DNA of 64,000 nucleotides from Hermodice carunculata (Eukaryota > Annelida > Polychaeta > Eunicida > Amphinomidae): positions 74,120,785 to 74,184,784 of the forward strand of contig OZ026623.1 of NCBI GenBank assembly GCA_964020975.1, in the 5' to 3' direction. The notes under the pieces are model-generated. The model was not told where the DNA came from. It did not search any database and saw nothing but the letters and a program-made list of their open reading frames with translations. Shown here one piece after another: positions 29,554-40,659 of the stretch. Made by a program: the position numbers and the translations under genes. The first letter of the stretch is position 1; every line of letters begins with the position of its first letter.

Positions 29554-29822
29554 GATATCACACATTGGTATATTGTAACATACGCCAAGAGTTCGTTGTT
29601 ATCTACACAACAAGGCATATCAAGATATTCCTCTATTCTAGAAACAGGATGAATGACGGGGCCTGCATTACTTTTTCGGCTGATTATCATTACTGATAGA
29701 ATTTCTCCTCTGCTGAAATGGTTCCGATGAATTGAGTAAGGAAGGCCCATTGTCAGTGATAAAAAAACTGCTAAATAGTGCACCCGTGGCTGCATCCTAT
29801 CAGCACATACATGTCTATGCAA
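29517..29822 (-). other. Unrecognised open frame, 101 codons
   Basis: The translation has a balanced composition and ends YQCVISYIRTLKLAVAS. I do not recognise it. The end of the frame lies in the tandem duplication at 29232-29553, so the stop is also copied upstream. It could be a last exon of an unknown host gene or chance. Confidence 0.2.
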
Positions 29823-30169
29823 CTCGGATTTATGCAGGTTCTGGACAGGGCTTCAATCTATTTTTCATACGGCTTGTGGCCTGTCCTGTGATGATTGCCA
29901 AAGAAATGGCACTGCCAGGCGTTGAATGTGAAGGAAAGTAAAGTCCTGGACTGGGCCCAAGCTGTAAACATGCATATGTATGACGAATGTGTACCAGATA
30001 ATATCAAGGCATTAATTAATTTAATGAATTCTGGTGTCTCCATCTTGACTGATTCTCTCTTGAATAAAACTTGACAGTCAAGTTTTTTTGTGATCATTCC
30101 ACCCCAACCCTTTTTGGGGGAGAAGTTATCAATAAACCTGAAACGATGCAGCATGCTGGTTTGTAACGG

Positions 30170-30365
30170 CGTCTATGATGCTGACAAGTTTCGTGGACTA
30201 AAGCCTAAACTGTGTTGCATGTGATTTATATGTGCCTTTTAGTGTCAATTGTCCTCATGGGGATTCCAGAAGCTCTTGGGTTTCTCTTTGCCCTACCTGA
30301 ATATAATCATGTAATGCACAAACTTGTATACTATATCTGAATCAACTGAATAAACTAAACTAAAC
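30170..30365 (+). mobile_element. Possible 3' end of a LINE or SINE
   Basis: A stretch ending gaataaactaaactaaactg looks like the 3' terminus of a CR1/L2-type element, which usually ends in a few copies of a short repeat rather than in poly-A. No RT sequence is readable upstream. Confidence 0.35.
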
Positions 30366-30369
30366 TGAA

Positions 30370-33205
30370 ATTAATGCCCTATATGAGTATATGCACGTGA
30401 GAGCCAAACCACATGTCAGAATGTTTAGCACTGACGCTGGGGATGTGTAACATGACGAAAAGCCTATAAGTACTACCTCAGCTTGCTGTGATTGGGGTTC
30501 TGTTGCCATATGTAGTTGAGTGGAGTCAAGCCAATAAAAATTCTGCCAGAACCTGTTGTGTTGAACAAACTTAGTCATCCACCCAAGATACATTCTTAAC
30601 AAATTGAAAAAACGATCTAGCAAACTTATTAGTTTAAACATGTTTTATTTCTCCATGATACAAATAAATGCTTGATGCAATATAATAAGTTTGTGATTGG
30701 AAAAAAAGGACAAGTCCCTATATGAAATCCTCTCGCAGGAAAAGACGAACAGCTGAAAGATACCTTACACACAGAAACAAATTGAAGGAGACAAATACCA
30801 AGATGAAACAGATATGGCAGAGACAATACAGGGTGGGCTTGCAGGTAGACGAGAGCAAACTATTTGTCGCTCAGTAATAGTAATTAATAAGCAAATGAAT
30901 ACATTATGAATAATAATCAGACTCAGTGTCTGTGTATTCCGTCGACACCGATCGGTTTGAATCGTGTGGTCTCGACTCTGTAACTATGTATGGCGAGGTT
31001 TTTGAGTATATTTGATCGTTGGGGCACTTTGCTTTGGTAGTGTATGCCGCTTACGATAGTTTCACTTGGTGCAGCAGTAGGACATACATACTGAGTTAAT
31101 ATATCAGTATAGTTACCTCACACTGTGCTTGTCTCTTTCTTGATATATCAATTATCATGTTAACTGTCCAGGTCTACGAGGAAGTAAGGCTTAATTTTGT
31201 CTTGGTGATTTACAGTTCGATTTCATATAACTTGTTTTGAGAGGTAAAGTACTTTAATCTTTATCTAAACCTTCAAACGTGTATGCATATTTTGGGCATT
31301 CTGATTCTTCATGCACAATTGCAAGAAAATAGTTAAGTGTTACAAGTCCATTCCTTTTGTGCAAAGCATCATTATGCTATGCATAGAGTCATGGCTAGTT
31401 GAGTATAGTTAAAGACAGTATCCAACAATGAAGGGAAAGCTCCATCGTTTTTTCTCACATGGGGTGTACTTTGGGTCACCATGGTTATGGTGGGTAGCAT
31501 CAAGCTCTCTCAGAGCAGTGGCTGCTTATAAAATTCATTGCAAAAGCTTTAAAAACCATTGCTTTGTGGGGCACTTGCATTTATAGGAGTATTTATGCAG
31601 AAATGGATATCTACTACATGCCTGGCATGCTCATGCTGAAAGTTTATCTGGTTTACAACTTCCTTGGGGTTATTTTTGGTTGGTGCACATTCACCAGTAT
31701 CCATCCCAGCATGTGCATGTTCTGTATCATTCAGTGGATCCACCTCTGGAACATTTTCATCTCCAAGAAACCGTTTAGGAAGTACCGGTCTTGCTGTCGA
31801 AAAGGCAAACTGTTTCATGTAAAGGTGATAGAGCTACTAAATTATCTATAAGGACAGTGATTAGCTATCCTTACATGTTTGCTGTATAAGCATTTTCTCA
31901 AGCAATACTTTTCCTGAAATAGTAATAGTAATTAGAACTGAAAGCACACTTACTGTGCTCTCAAAATATCTGCGCTACAAAGCACTGTGCATGATTTTTT
32001 TTCAGGAGTACAGATATACATAGATGAATCTTTACCCGTTTGAAAGGCTTCAAAACAGCCAAAGTTGAACTGGATGCTTGCGTTCCGTGGGATATTCCAT
32101 TTTACGTTGACAAGTGTATTGCTCCCTTTTAAGAGGTCACTGCTTCTAGGGGCCGAAAGGTTTGAAGTACAGCAGGCCCTATTTTTCATCAAAGATGGAA
32201 TACACTAAAATTGGTGGTCGACTAGTCGTTAGGCTTTCGATTGATGTTCGCAGTGCTCTGCTCTGTCTGAGACCACATGGTAAATTACAAAGCTTCACTC
32301 AGAACTGGAGCACAATGATGTCAACATTGGCAGGCTTTCATTTTAGCAACCAATCACAGCTTCAAATATCCTGCAGAGGGTGTCAACAACACGACTAGTT
32401 ACCCCTGTACATACTATTACAATGTCACAGGGATGTGCAACCTGAATTATGGCAGCATACAGGGAAAAATCGATTTATTTTGTATGAAAGACAGCAATCT
32501 TACCAGGCTGCTGTGGATAGAATAGGAAAGTTGAGAGGTATACGTTATGTTATATTACAATGTATTAACCTGCCGTTCCCAACCAGATTGGCTTGATTTC
32601 AAAGTGACGTGACGTGGGGTTTCCAGGCCAAGATTTATCAAGATCATTTGAAAAATAAACGTTTAAAATAATGCCGAAATCGAATACGAGTAAACTGAAA
32701 ATGACAGGTAAAATTTTGGAGTAAATCTGATCTAATCATGTACTAAAATGAATGATTACAATTAAAATGAACATATGGTGTAACGGTCTTTTTAAAGTGA
32801 CATGAAGCAAGAATTATGTGAAAAACCCAACAACCAGTAACGCAAGAAACAAACATACACACATCGCTAATGGTGCGTCGGAATTAAAACTTAATTTTGC
32901 CATTGTCAATTTTAACCCATTATTTGATTCATGGCTGTCTTATAAAACTTTATAGGCTAATTCTAAGTTGTTAAATATAAGTTCAAACACGTTCTACCTG
33001 ATCGCACCCTCTCAGTCTCCAAGTCGTTTTTCTTAAATTATCGTGTTTATGGCAGGGCAGAAAGTGATGAGTGCTTGGGCACCTTTGTTACTCACTATCT
33101 CCAACAACATACAAACATAAACCCACATAAATGCCAAATTTGAAATCTCAGGATGATACAGTAGAAACTATTGTCATTTCAATACCATGCATGGCCATTT
33201 AGTGA
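30370..33205 (-). other. Unassigned; exon-like minus-strand stretches at 31954-32190 and 31549-31818
   Basis: Two minus-strand open stretches have protein-like composition. The first ends at a strong donor-type GTAAGTG (31953-31947). The second starts after an AG (31811-31810). Their frames do not agree if that pair were used as one intron, so I do not join them. Neither is recognised. The rest of the interval shows no element. Confidence 0.2.
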
Positions 33206-33210
33206 AGCAG

Positions 33211-33290
33211 AGATGATGATGATGATGATGATGATAATAATGATGATGATGATAATAATAATAATGATGATGATGATGATGATAATAATA

Positions 33291-33358
<68 letters not shown>

Positions 33359-33361
33359 TAA
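33211..33361. repeat. (GAT)n/(AAT)n trinucleotide array
   Basis: Mixed GAT and AAT units passing into pure AAT. A Leu/Ser/Ile frame on the minus strand is a by-product. Confidence 0.97.
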
Positions 33362-34128
33362 TTGCAGGAAAAGTATAATTTAAGATATATCACGACGACT
33401 AACAAAGATACACGATATGTTATCAATTAAAGTACACACCTATGTAAATGAAGCATACGGTATTGTATAAAATATTTCACTTGAAGGTCCAGAAACGAGA
33501 GCATTTGAAGGAAGTAAGTAAGAAAGAGTTAGGGGAACTGCACTTTTAGAAACTCTGAGCACGACAATTTCACACAACGTATTATTGAGAATCATAAACC
33601 ATGATTAGAGGACATACCCATCAATGTGGTTTTGAACATGATTCTGCATTAGTTTTAGCTGGAAGTAAATGCGGTACAGAGTCGATAACTGCGACCAAGC
33701 CTGCTTCAACTGTAGAAGCCTGCTTCAACTGTAGAAGCGACATAAGATGAAGACTCAGCTAGTATAAGACTAAGTGGTGACATTTTATATTGAATTATTC
33801 TGTTTCACTTTGTTTTATATGATTCTACCTCTCTGAGTATTAAGGACTTTTATGCCCTCCATATTTTCGTTAAAAGAAAGGAACACAACATTTTGTACGG
33901 CGCATCAACAATAAATACACCGGAAAAAAAAAAAAAAACAAACAAACAAAAAAAAAAAAAAAAAAAAAAAAAAATCTCTGTTTTACACACTCAACTCATT
34001 AACTACATGAATATTCAGTGCTTCGGGTAATTAGGAATGATATGGTTTCACATTTATACTTATTTTAGGACACTTTTTGCATTATATTTCCGTAATAGTC
34101 TGGTCCATTTTAGCAATATTTCAACTTG
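33362..34128. other. Unassigned, with an A-rich tract at 33924-33974
   Basis: No coding. The A tract has AAAC interruptions. The DNA element begins at 34133. Confidence 0.5.
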
Positions 34129-34132
34129 TTTA

Positions 34133-34275
34133 GGCATTTGTAGGTATATTTTGATAAACAGTGCTTTTAAGATAATTTGGACATGGTGATCATGAAAATG
34201 CTGTTTACCAAGCACAAATTGGCACATTTAGGCCCTAAAATGCAAAATCAAATATGGCCGTCATTTCTTTAAAAC
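34133..34275. repeat. Left inverted end of the DNA element
   Basis: Pairs with 39640-39787 in reverse complement. The first seven bases, GGCATTT, are identical, as is a TAAACAG word about 22 bases in. Confidence 0.65.
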
Positions 34276-35224
34276 ACATTCAATCATTTTAGTGCAGGAA
34301 GACGGAAGAAAATAAGGCACCCGAATGTTTGATATTTTTTATGTGTTAACACGGTAAGCAATATCATTATTGAATTTGATATATATTTTTACACATGTGA
34401 AAAAAAATCAGGTCAAGTAAGTATGATGACATCACTGGACCACCTGATATCAGTTACAATGTGAGTTATTTTTCATTAAATATTTTCTCAACATAACGGT
34501 AATATTCTTTTAATGTTTTCCAAACATAACGCTATTTCATTCCTTTTTTTCCAATTAATTTCTTAAAATTTATATTTATTATATACTTATGTTCATATTG
34601 GTGTATGTGTATTGATGTTTGCGTGTTCTTTGGTGGGGTGGTGGTACTTATGTGTTTGCATGTTTGTGCATAATTTACACAATGTTTTGGCTTCGTCGAG
34701 TAAATTTCGTTGATTTTTTACCAAGATATTTGGCAATTTGCTACATATATGAATGTGAGAATATAGTAAAATTTGGGTAGAAGTCTGGTTACACATTTTT
34801 ATCAATATCTGTTGGGTTGTTCAGCTCTACCTTTATAGGTTTCGATGAGTGAGGAACATGTTGGTTATATCATTATTTTGGAGAAGTGAGCCCAGTGGTT
34901 AAATCTGATACTACTGTCTGATGCTTTTTGTCCTGTTTATTAAATTTATCTTTTACACAAGAAAAAAATCTGTGATAAATTCGAAGCAAATTATAAACAA
35001 AAATTATAAAAAAAACCTTTATTCAAATAAAATCCTGAAAATGAAAAATTATAACCAGGAGGGACATGTGGAATTTGATGCAATTTATATTGTTTGTTTG
35101 CATGATAATATTCTAATGAATGCAAAATTCTATTTCAGGATAAAAAGCTTAAATTCCCACATCTACTGTAAGATTATGCATTTGGCTGTGCCATTTGTGG
35201 TTCATCTTTAAACCATTGGTGTGC

Positions 35225-35620
35225 AACTCCTCCCTAGGCTCTCTCAGTTGCGACTTAGGCTCCCTTAAATTTGTCTTAGGCTCCCTCATTCCATCTAAGG
35301 ATCCTGTATCCTCTTGTGTATGAGTTCCATCTTAGGCTTTCTTAGGCCCATATTAGGCTCCTCCCTTTTTCGTTTTCTATTATATAAGTTCCGTTTTAAG
35401 ATTTCGTTGTTCCGCCTTAGGCCCCTGGGATTCTTTTCTAATGCATTAGATCTGTCTTAAGCTATATCATTTGCATCTTAGGCTCTCCCCCTTTTTTAAT
35501 TTATCAGTTCCGTCTTAGGCTGTAACAGTTTTGTCATGGACTATGCTTTGTTCTTTTTATGTATTAACTTTGTTCTAGGCTCTTTTGAATGCTGATCTAT
35601 ATATTTAAGTTCTGTCAAAG
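35225..35620. repeat. Degenerate array of a TCTTAGGCTCC word
   Basis: About a dozen copies of cTTAGGCt or a one-change variant lie at irregular 15-60 base spacing, often preceded by gttccgt. The array lies between the left end and the gene of the DNA element, where subterminal protein-binding repeats are often found in transposons. That role is inference. Confidence 0.7.
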
Positions 35621-36644
35621 GATGTTTGCACTGATTTCTGGACTTTTATTTCCAGGGACTTGTTAAACTTTTTTGAAGTATGTAAATCAACTCATAATAA
35701 GTGTTGACCAAGTTGCCTATAATCTGATAGTTTCAATGGTGATAACAAAAGGAAAGTTGAATATGTTGAGTGGCCACATATTTTAGGTTGAGGTTGTTTG
35801 TCATCGACATTCATTGGTGAATTTGTTGTGTATTAGTTCGTAGGTTCTGAAATTTACTGTTGTGTAATTTTTTTTGATAGATTCAACTATCTGTTCTTGT
35901 TTGTTGTAACTTCAATGTTACCGCACTCTGTTATATATTGGTTCAGTCCCACAGACCAATGAAATTAAGACAGCAGCCCTGAGAGAGTTTCAAGTGCTTT
36001 GTTGTTTTTTATGTAGTCTTTTAATGTAATTTGATTTTTTAGCTTATTAGCAAAGTATTTAGAAGTGTGGGTACCCGCATCATCTTCATTATCTATGATA
36101 AAGAGAATAAATCCTGTGTAAGTTTTCCCAGCTGTATGCTCAATATTGGAAAAGACAAAGCAATAACGGAGCCAGCCACTAGATTAAAACGAGCTTCATC
36201 CTCAATAACTTTTTCAATGTGTATTTGTGCCAAGAACACAAAACAGACAAACAATTCAATAGAAATTCTCAAAGATTTCAGAGAATACAGGAATGTGCTA
36301 CAATGAGGCACAAACTATAAGATGTTCAAAACAGAGGTATCATTGATACAAGTTTTATCAACAGCTGTATTGTCACATGAATCTCTGAAGCGGCACAAGA
36401 TGTGCTACACTTCACTCACTGACAAAGGAAGGATTGCTAGGTTAGAAGAACCACAACTGACCCACAACCTGGCTGCAGCTATGAACGTTGCTGCTTTAAT
36501 CGTCGCAGCAAAACAGTCCCCTTTACTCATTCCATACCAGTCTCTGATTTTTTCATATATTTACCTAGATTTAAGACGACAATTGCACATTAAATTCTCC
36601 ATGAAAAGAGCTTTCGTTCAAGTACCAACATGCCTAGAGTCTTA

Positions 36645-36739
36645 GGTCTGTGGTTCTGGCACTGCCTGGCAAGTCATGCTGCAGCTGCTGCAAGGGCAGC
36701 TGCAGCATGACTCGCTAGGCAGTGCCAGAACCACTGACC
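36645..36739. repeat. Long hairpin, 43-bp arms, 9-base loop
   Basis: Left arm 36645-36687 and right arm 36697-36739 pair at 40 of 43 positions, with loop ctgcaaggg. It follows directly on the stop codon of the 36322-36645 open frame. Length and loop resemble a precursor of small RNA or a tiny fold-back element. Neither is shown. Confidence 0.92.
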
Positions 36740-36990
36740 AAGGCCTGTGACCATAGTACGGAATGAGTTGATTTTAAACTGTGCATGGTTTTTCAACAAG
36801 AAAGCAGAGAAACATTGCATGCAAGAGCAACTTCAGACACAAGTAAAAGGATAATTGAGGCTGCAAAGTTTGATTAAAATCTGAGCATTGTACTAGATGA
36901 TTGGAATGACCTGATTGCAGCTGGATGTAAGTACCATCTGCGTTACAACACATAATTTATGAAGAAAACTAAAAAGGCAGTTAATATTGC

Positions 36991-37182
36991 AGAGCAGAGT
37001 GACATTGCAATGGCATGGCTGTGCTTGAAAATCCTTCTAGAAATTGCTCCAAAAGTCACGGAAGGGGTTGTCAGAAAATAAAATCCAGAGCAGAGTGACA
37101 TTGCAATGGCATGGCTGTGCTTGAAAATCCTTCTAGAAATTGCTCCAAAAGTCACGGAAGGGGTTGTCAGAAAATAAAATCC
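36991..37182 (+). repeat. Perfect tandem duplication, two 96-bp units
   Basis: Units 36991-37086 and 37087-37182 are identical as read. 96 is a multiple of three, so the frame is kept. The duplication must be recent compared with the decay of the gene around it. Confidence 0.97.
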
Positions 37183-39385
37183 TGGGAACCGTTCCTGTAT
37201 ATTGTATTTTTTTTATTTTAAAAACCGTTAATTTCAATGTGATAGGGCAATTCGTATGTTTGTGAGGCGAGACACAAATTGCAGAAGTTGCGCAAAAATC
37301 AGTTCCGAGAAAAATCGCATTGAAAGAAAAAGTTGCCATTTCTTACACATATATGGCCGTAATATGACACCTACTCATTTCTTCTGGCCTGTGTTTTAAT
37401 TATGGTGTGAAATGAACTTGGAGCTTTACATCTGTGATATTGTCATTAAACAAAAGTATATTTCGTGGCTTAAATCTTGATTTCTTCTAACTTGGGAACA
37501 CCACACTTGACTTGTTTGGGTGTGGTTTCACATGCAGCTTTCCATATTTGGGGACCAGTCAGTGGATTGTGCTAATTTGTTTTTACATCAATAGAGAATT
37601 TCAAAGTAATAAGAACAATGTAAGTGATTATTGTGAATTGGCCAATTCTTTCCATGACTAAAGGTTTACTGTGAGTGACCCTTGGCAATAGCTCAATTGG
37701 CTTCCAGGGGTCATGGACTAATGACTGCAAACAATGACATGATTCATTATGATGCCCATGCAAACAAATCCATGTGCCCGGCATAGGCTACACTTTTCAG
37801 TCGAAACAAAAGTTTTGAGGTCAATTGTCTCATAAAATTTTATGTTCACACAACTGTGTTTTTGGGAGCATGTAGTTGTAGTAACAGACTATCCAAAACT
37901 ATGAAAAAGTGATTAGAGGATATCCAAAGGTGCCGGCTTCAGATCCTTTACCTTAAAGATCTCACACTAGTATAAGAGAGTACCTTGTGTGTCCCTGATG
38001 AGCTGAATACTCTTTTTCCATCAGCGGCCATTGAAAAAGATATTGTACCAATAATCCAAGACCCAGTTGAGTTGAATTGGTTTTCTGAGTCTCAACAATC
38101 TGATAGTGTAGTTGATGCTGGAGCAAAATAATTTGCTTTTATGATTTAGAGAAACAATGAAAATCCCAAGGCAGGCTGGAATCAATTTCAACTAGAAAGC
38201 AGTAAAGCAAGGCATTTTAAAACCACCAGTGGCTTTATGCCACTGACACTTGCACCTGCACATAAAGTAGAGACTCTCAGCACTGTGATTCAGAGGTACA
38301 GACATGTTGCAAATAGCCTTGGCCAAGGAAGCATGTTGTGATTACTGCTGATGAGGCACTTTACTGTAAAATCGTGGAACTCAAACGGTCATATCCTGAG
38401 TATCAATTAGTACAGAAAAACATTATCCATAATCATAACTCCAAACCCAACAATGACAGCAAAGAGATTCCAGAGTTGCAAAAGTTTTTTATCGCCAAGT
38501 CATGTGAAAAGAGATGCATCCTGAGTTGTTTCCACCAACAAGTGATGCTCTGCAGTTTCACGTCAAAAAGGGCACTCTATCAGGGATTTGTCTGGTTGGG
38601 GGTTACTAAACCACGCCAAGTACTTCCCGATGCCACAACCTTAGGGTGGGAATAACTGATGAGCAAATAAAACCAACATCAGTATCTTTGCCAGCAAAAC
38701 GTGCCTCATTTGTACAAATACCCTCACGCTCCTGAACCAGCAGGTGTGCAACTAGATGAAAATGTAGGTGTACACCACTTTCATACACTGGTCTTTGCAG
38801 ATGCGGGGGCAACTGTATGAACACTGGTTAAAATGAGATGCAAACCTTTTAATCACTAACATTCTGCCTTGTTTTATAAAAGTGCTTGCTTTGAATCGAC
38901 ACCGATATTTCTTACATAGGATGTGAGGCAATTTTGCAAATGGTGCTGTAATGTTGCACAAAAGTACCTACAGAATTATTACTGTTATGCTAAACTCATT
39001 TTGACATATTTTTCTTTTTGTGTGCTCATTCATTTTGGCCTAGACCTTCAGTAGAGGTCAGCCAAATAAGAGCTGTGAATTTCACAACTGGATAATTTTT
39101 CTCATATTATACTTCATGAGTGTGAATTCCACTTCAAATCATGGTAGCATGTATAGTATAACAAGTGGACCACATTATTTTTCTGCGTTACTACTTGTAC
39201 CCAATATTAAATTTTCGAGTCACAAAAAGTAAGTTTCTAATTTAAGCATACTTTTCTTGACTTTAGGTTGTACATTCAGAAGCCAAATCTTCAGTTCCAT
39301 GTGGAATGGATTGGTCTATCTGATTTGGTCTTAATCTCAGCAACAGGTCTATTTATTTGCAAAACAGCAATGTCGTTTCTGGCTC

Positions 39386-39466
<81 letters not shown>

Positions 39467-39470
39467 TATG

Positions 39471-39500
<30 letters not shown>
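39386..39500. repeat. (TA)n microsatellite inside the DNA element
   Basis: TA units with a few G and C interruptions. Confidence 0.97.
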
Positions 39501-39502
<2 letters not shown>

Positions 39503-39639
39503 TATATTTAATTTTACTTTGACAGGAATCTATTTAAGTTCAGACATGTTTTTGTATCTCAGGTTGTGCATTGTAGTTCCAAATTTTAGTTCGTATTTTT
39601 AGATATACGACATAATATCTTTCATCTTTTCATAGTATC

Positions 39640-39787
39640 ATTATTTTTTATTTGACGGGCGGCCATTTTTTGTAATTTAAGGGCTAAAAATGGAAATTAG
39701 AGCTAAGTTAACAGCATATTCGTTTTCAGCATGTCAAAATTGTGTAAAAAAAATTACGCTGTTTACCAAATTTTACCCCAAAATGCC
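39640..39787. repeat. Right inverted end of the DNA element
   Basis: Reverse complement of the left end at about 70-77% over the outer part. It is followed by TTAA at 39788-39791, beyond which LINE relic E begins. Confidence 0.65.
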
Positions 39788-39789
39788 TT

Positions 39790-40625
39790 AAAACCTCTTA
39801 TATACGGCTCTTTTTAATATTCGAGACCAGACTGTAGCATGTTGCAAGGTTACCCATCTCGAATTTCGATAAATGTATAGGTTTTGGCACATAAAGTACA
39901 CGTGGCTCACTCATGCTTCTCCAAAGACGTGCTTTTACCTTGGTAGAGAAACCAGGATATGATATACCAATGCGGTTTAGTGAATACATGGCCCTGGACA
40001 TAGGCACGAAAGTTGTCAAATTGTAAGGGCAAACCCAAACTGTGTATTCGTGACTATTTGTGAGCATGACGGTAAGGTGGCCTGACAATTTGAATTAAGG
40101 TGATCATTCGGCTGCTGTCATGTGGACCTCCAAGACGTTACAACAAAGAAATTGAGAATTAACTAACCATTGTCACGTAAATAATGTCTTTAATTTCAAA
40201 TACAATACAGTTACTTTGAATTTTCATTCATGGCAACCGAATTGAAAAAAAAAGTCAACTTATATTCGGTTAAAGTGTCATTCGGTGGATAACAGATAAA
40301 ACACAGAAAGGTATTTTTATCAGATAGCATTATCAAACTTTATAAAGCATTGTTAGTTTTATGACATGAAACCTCAAGAGCTAGGCGTGCGTACTTTATC
40401 TCTATTTCAGTGCCACATTGTGGACTGAGTCAACAGCTTATTTCTGCAGGCTTTGGGCGCATACTCAAAAGCTTTGGATATGGCAGGCCCCATAGGAATT
40501 GGTCTGTAATTATCGAAATATGTCGAAATATTATCTTTTTTCATTAAAAGGCTTTGCATTGGGAGGACAAATGTTCGATTCAAGTTTAAGTGTATGTGGT
40601 AGATAATTATTGAAGCCATTTGCAA
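39790..40625 (-). mobile_element. LINE relic E, interrupted by the DNA element
   Basis: Minus-strand frames give FDNYRPIPMGPAISKAFEY near 40535-40480, an RT block 1 of the NYRPI type. After about 300 bases without RT similarity they give the thumb region: MYSLNRIGISYPGFSTKVKA near 39990-39930, then PKPIHLSKFEMGNLAT near 39885-39840, ending IKKSR at about 39800. That is ten bases from the right end of the DNA element. The rest of the LINE should lie left of 34132, but I cannot recognise it there. The RT palm with its catalytic Asp residues is missing. Confidence 0.75.
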
Positions 40626-40659
40626 TTTCACCTTTTGTCCTTTGGCACGTATCATGACA

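Larger units (their letters stand above)
36180..38830 (+). pseudogene. Decayed gene of the DNA element: cysteine-rich protein of an uncharacterised family
   Basis: Fragments readable in plus-strand frames occur in a consistent order. They are MCICAKNTKQ near 36220, SLKRHKMCYTSLTDKGRIARL near 36390-36450 (an H..CY..T block), LDDWNDLIAAGCKYHL near 36890-36940 (a YH block) and SDIAMAWLCLKILLE near 37000-37045. Further on are HFKTTSGFMPLTLAPAHKVE near 38212-38270, VITADEALYCKIVELK near 38338-38385 and, at the end, KCRCTPL...GLCRCGGNCMN near 38760-38825. From memory, proteins with paired YHxxCY blocks, a central D.A.YCK block and a C-terminal CxC/CxCxG.C tail form an uncharacterised, high-copy family in cnidarians, molluscs and lancelets. 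Stops and frame changes throughout, plus a stretch without similarity at about 37190-37900 (intron or insertion), show it is dead. Its enzymatic role is unknown; it may be the mobility protein of this element. Confidence 0.55.
34133..39787 (+). mobile_element. Unclassified DNA transposon, about 5.66 kb, TTAA-like flanks
   Basis: The left end, starting GGCATTTGTAGGTA, and the reverse complement of the right end, GGCATTTTGGGGTA, align without gaps over 31 bases with 24 matches. The similarity continues with small gaps for about 145 bp (34133-34275 against 39787-39640), including atttaggccc/atttttagccc and atatggccg/aaatggccg. The base quartets outside are TTTA (34129-34132) and TTAA (39788-39791), consistent with a TTAA target duplication with one change. 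Inside lie a repeat tract (35225-35620), a decayed plus-strand gene (about 36180-38830), a hairpin, a 96-bp tandem duplication and a (TA)n array. TTAA targets are known for piggyBac, Kolobok and Sola3, but I see none of their transposase motifs. The element is old: many stops and diverged ends. It lies inside LINE relic E. Confidence 0.65.

Noticed and set aside
31549-32190. Two-exon minus-strand gene using the 31953 donor and 31810 acceptor
   Set aside because: The reading frames of the two stretches do not agree across that intron and it lacks a good pyrimidine tract.
35225-35620. Interstitial telomere repeat of the nematode TTAGGC type
   Set aside because: The copies are irregularly spaced and degenerate, not head-to-tail hexamers.
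34097-39832. Outer limits of the DNA element set by a shared agtctggtc word
   Set aside because: On the right this word lies in LINE coding sequence that continues to about 39800. The GGCATTT ends with TTAA-like flanks fit better.
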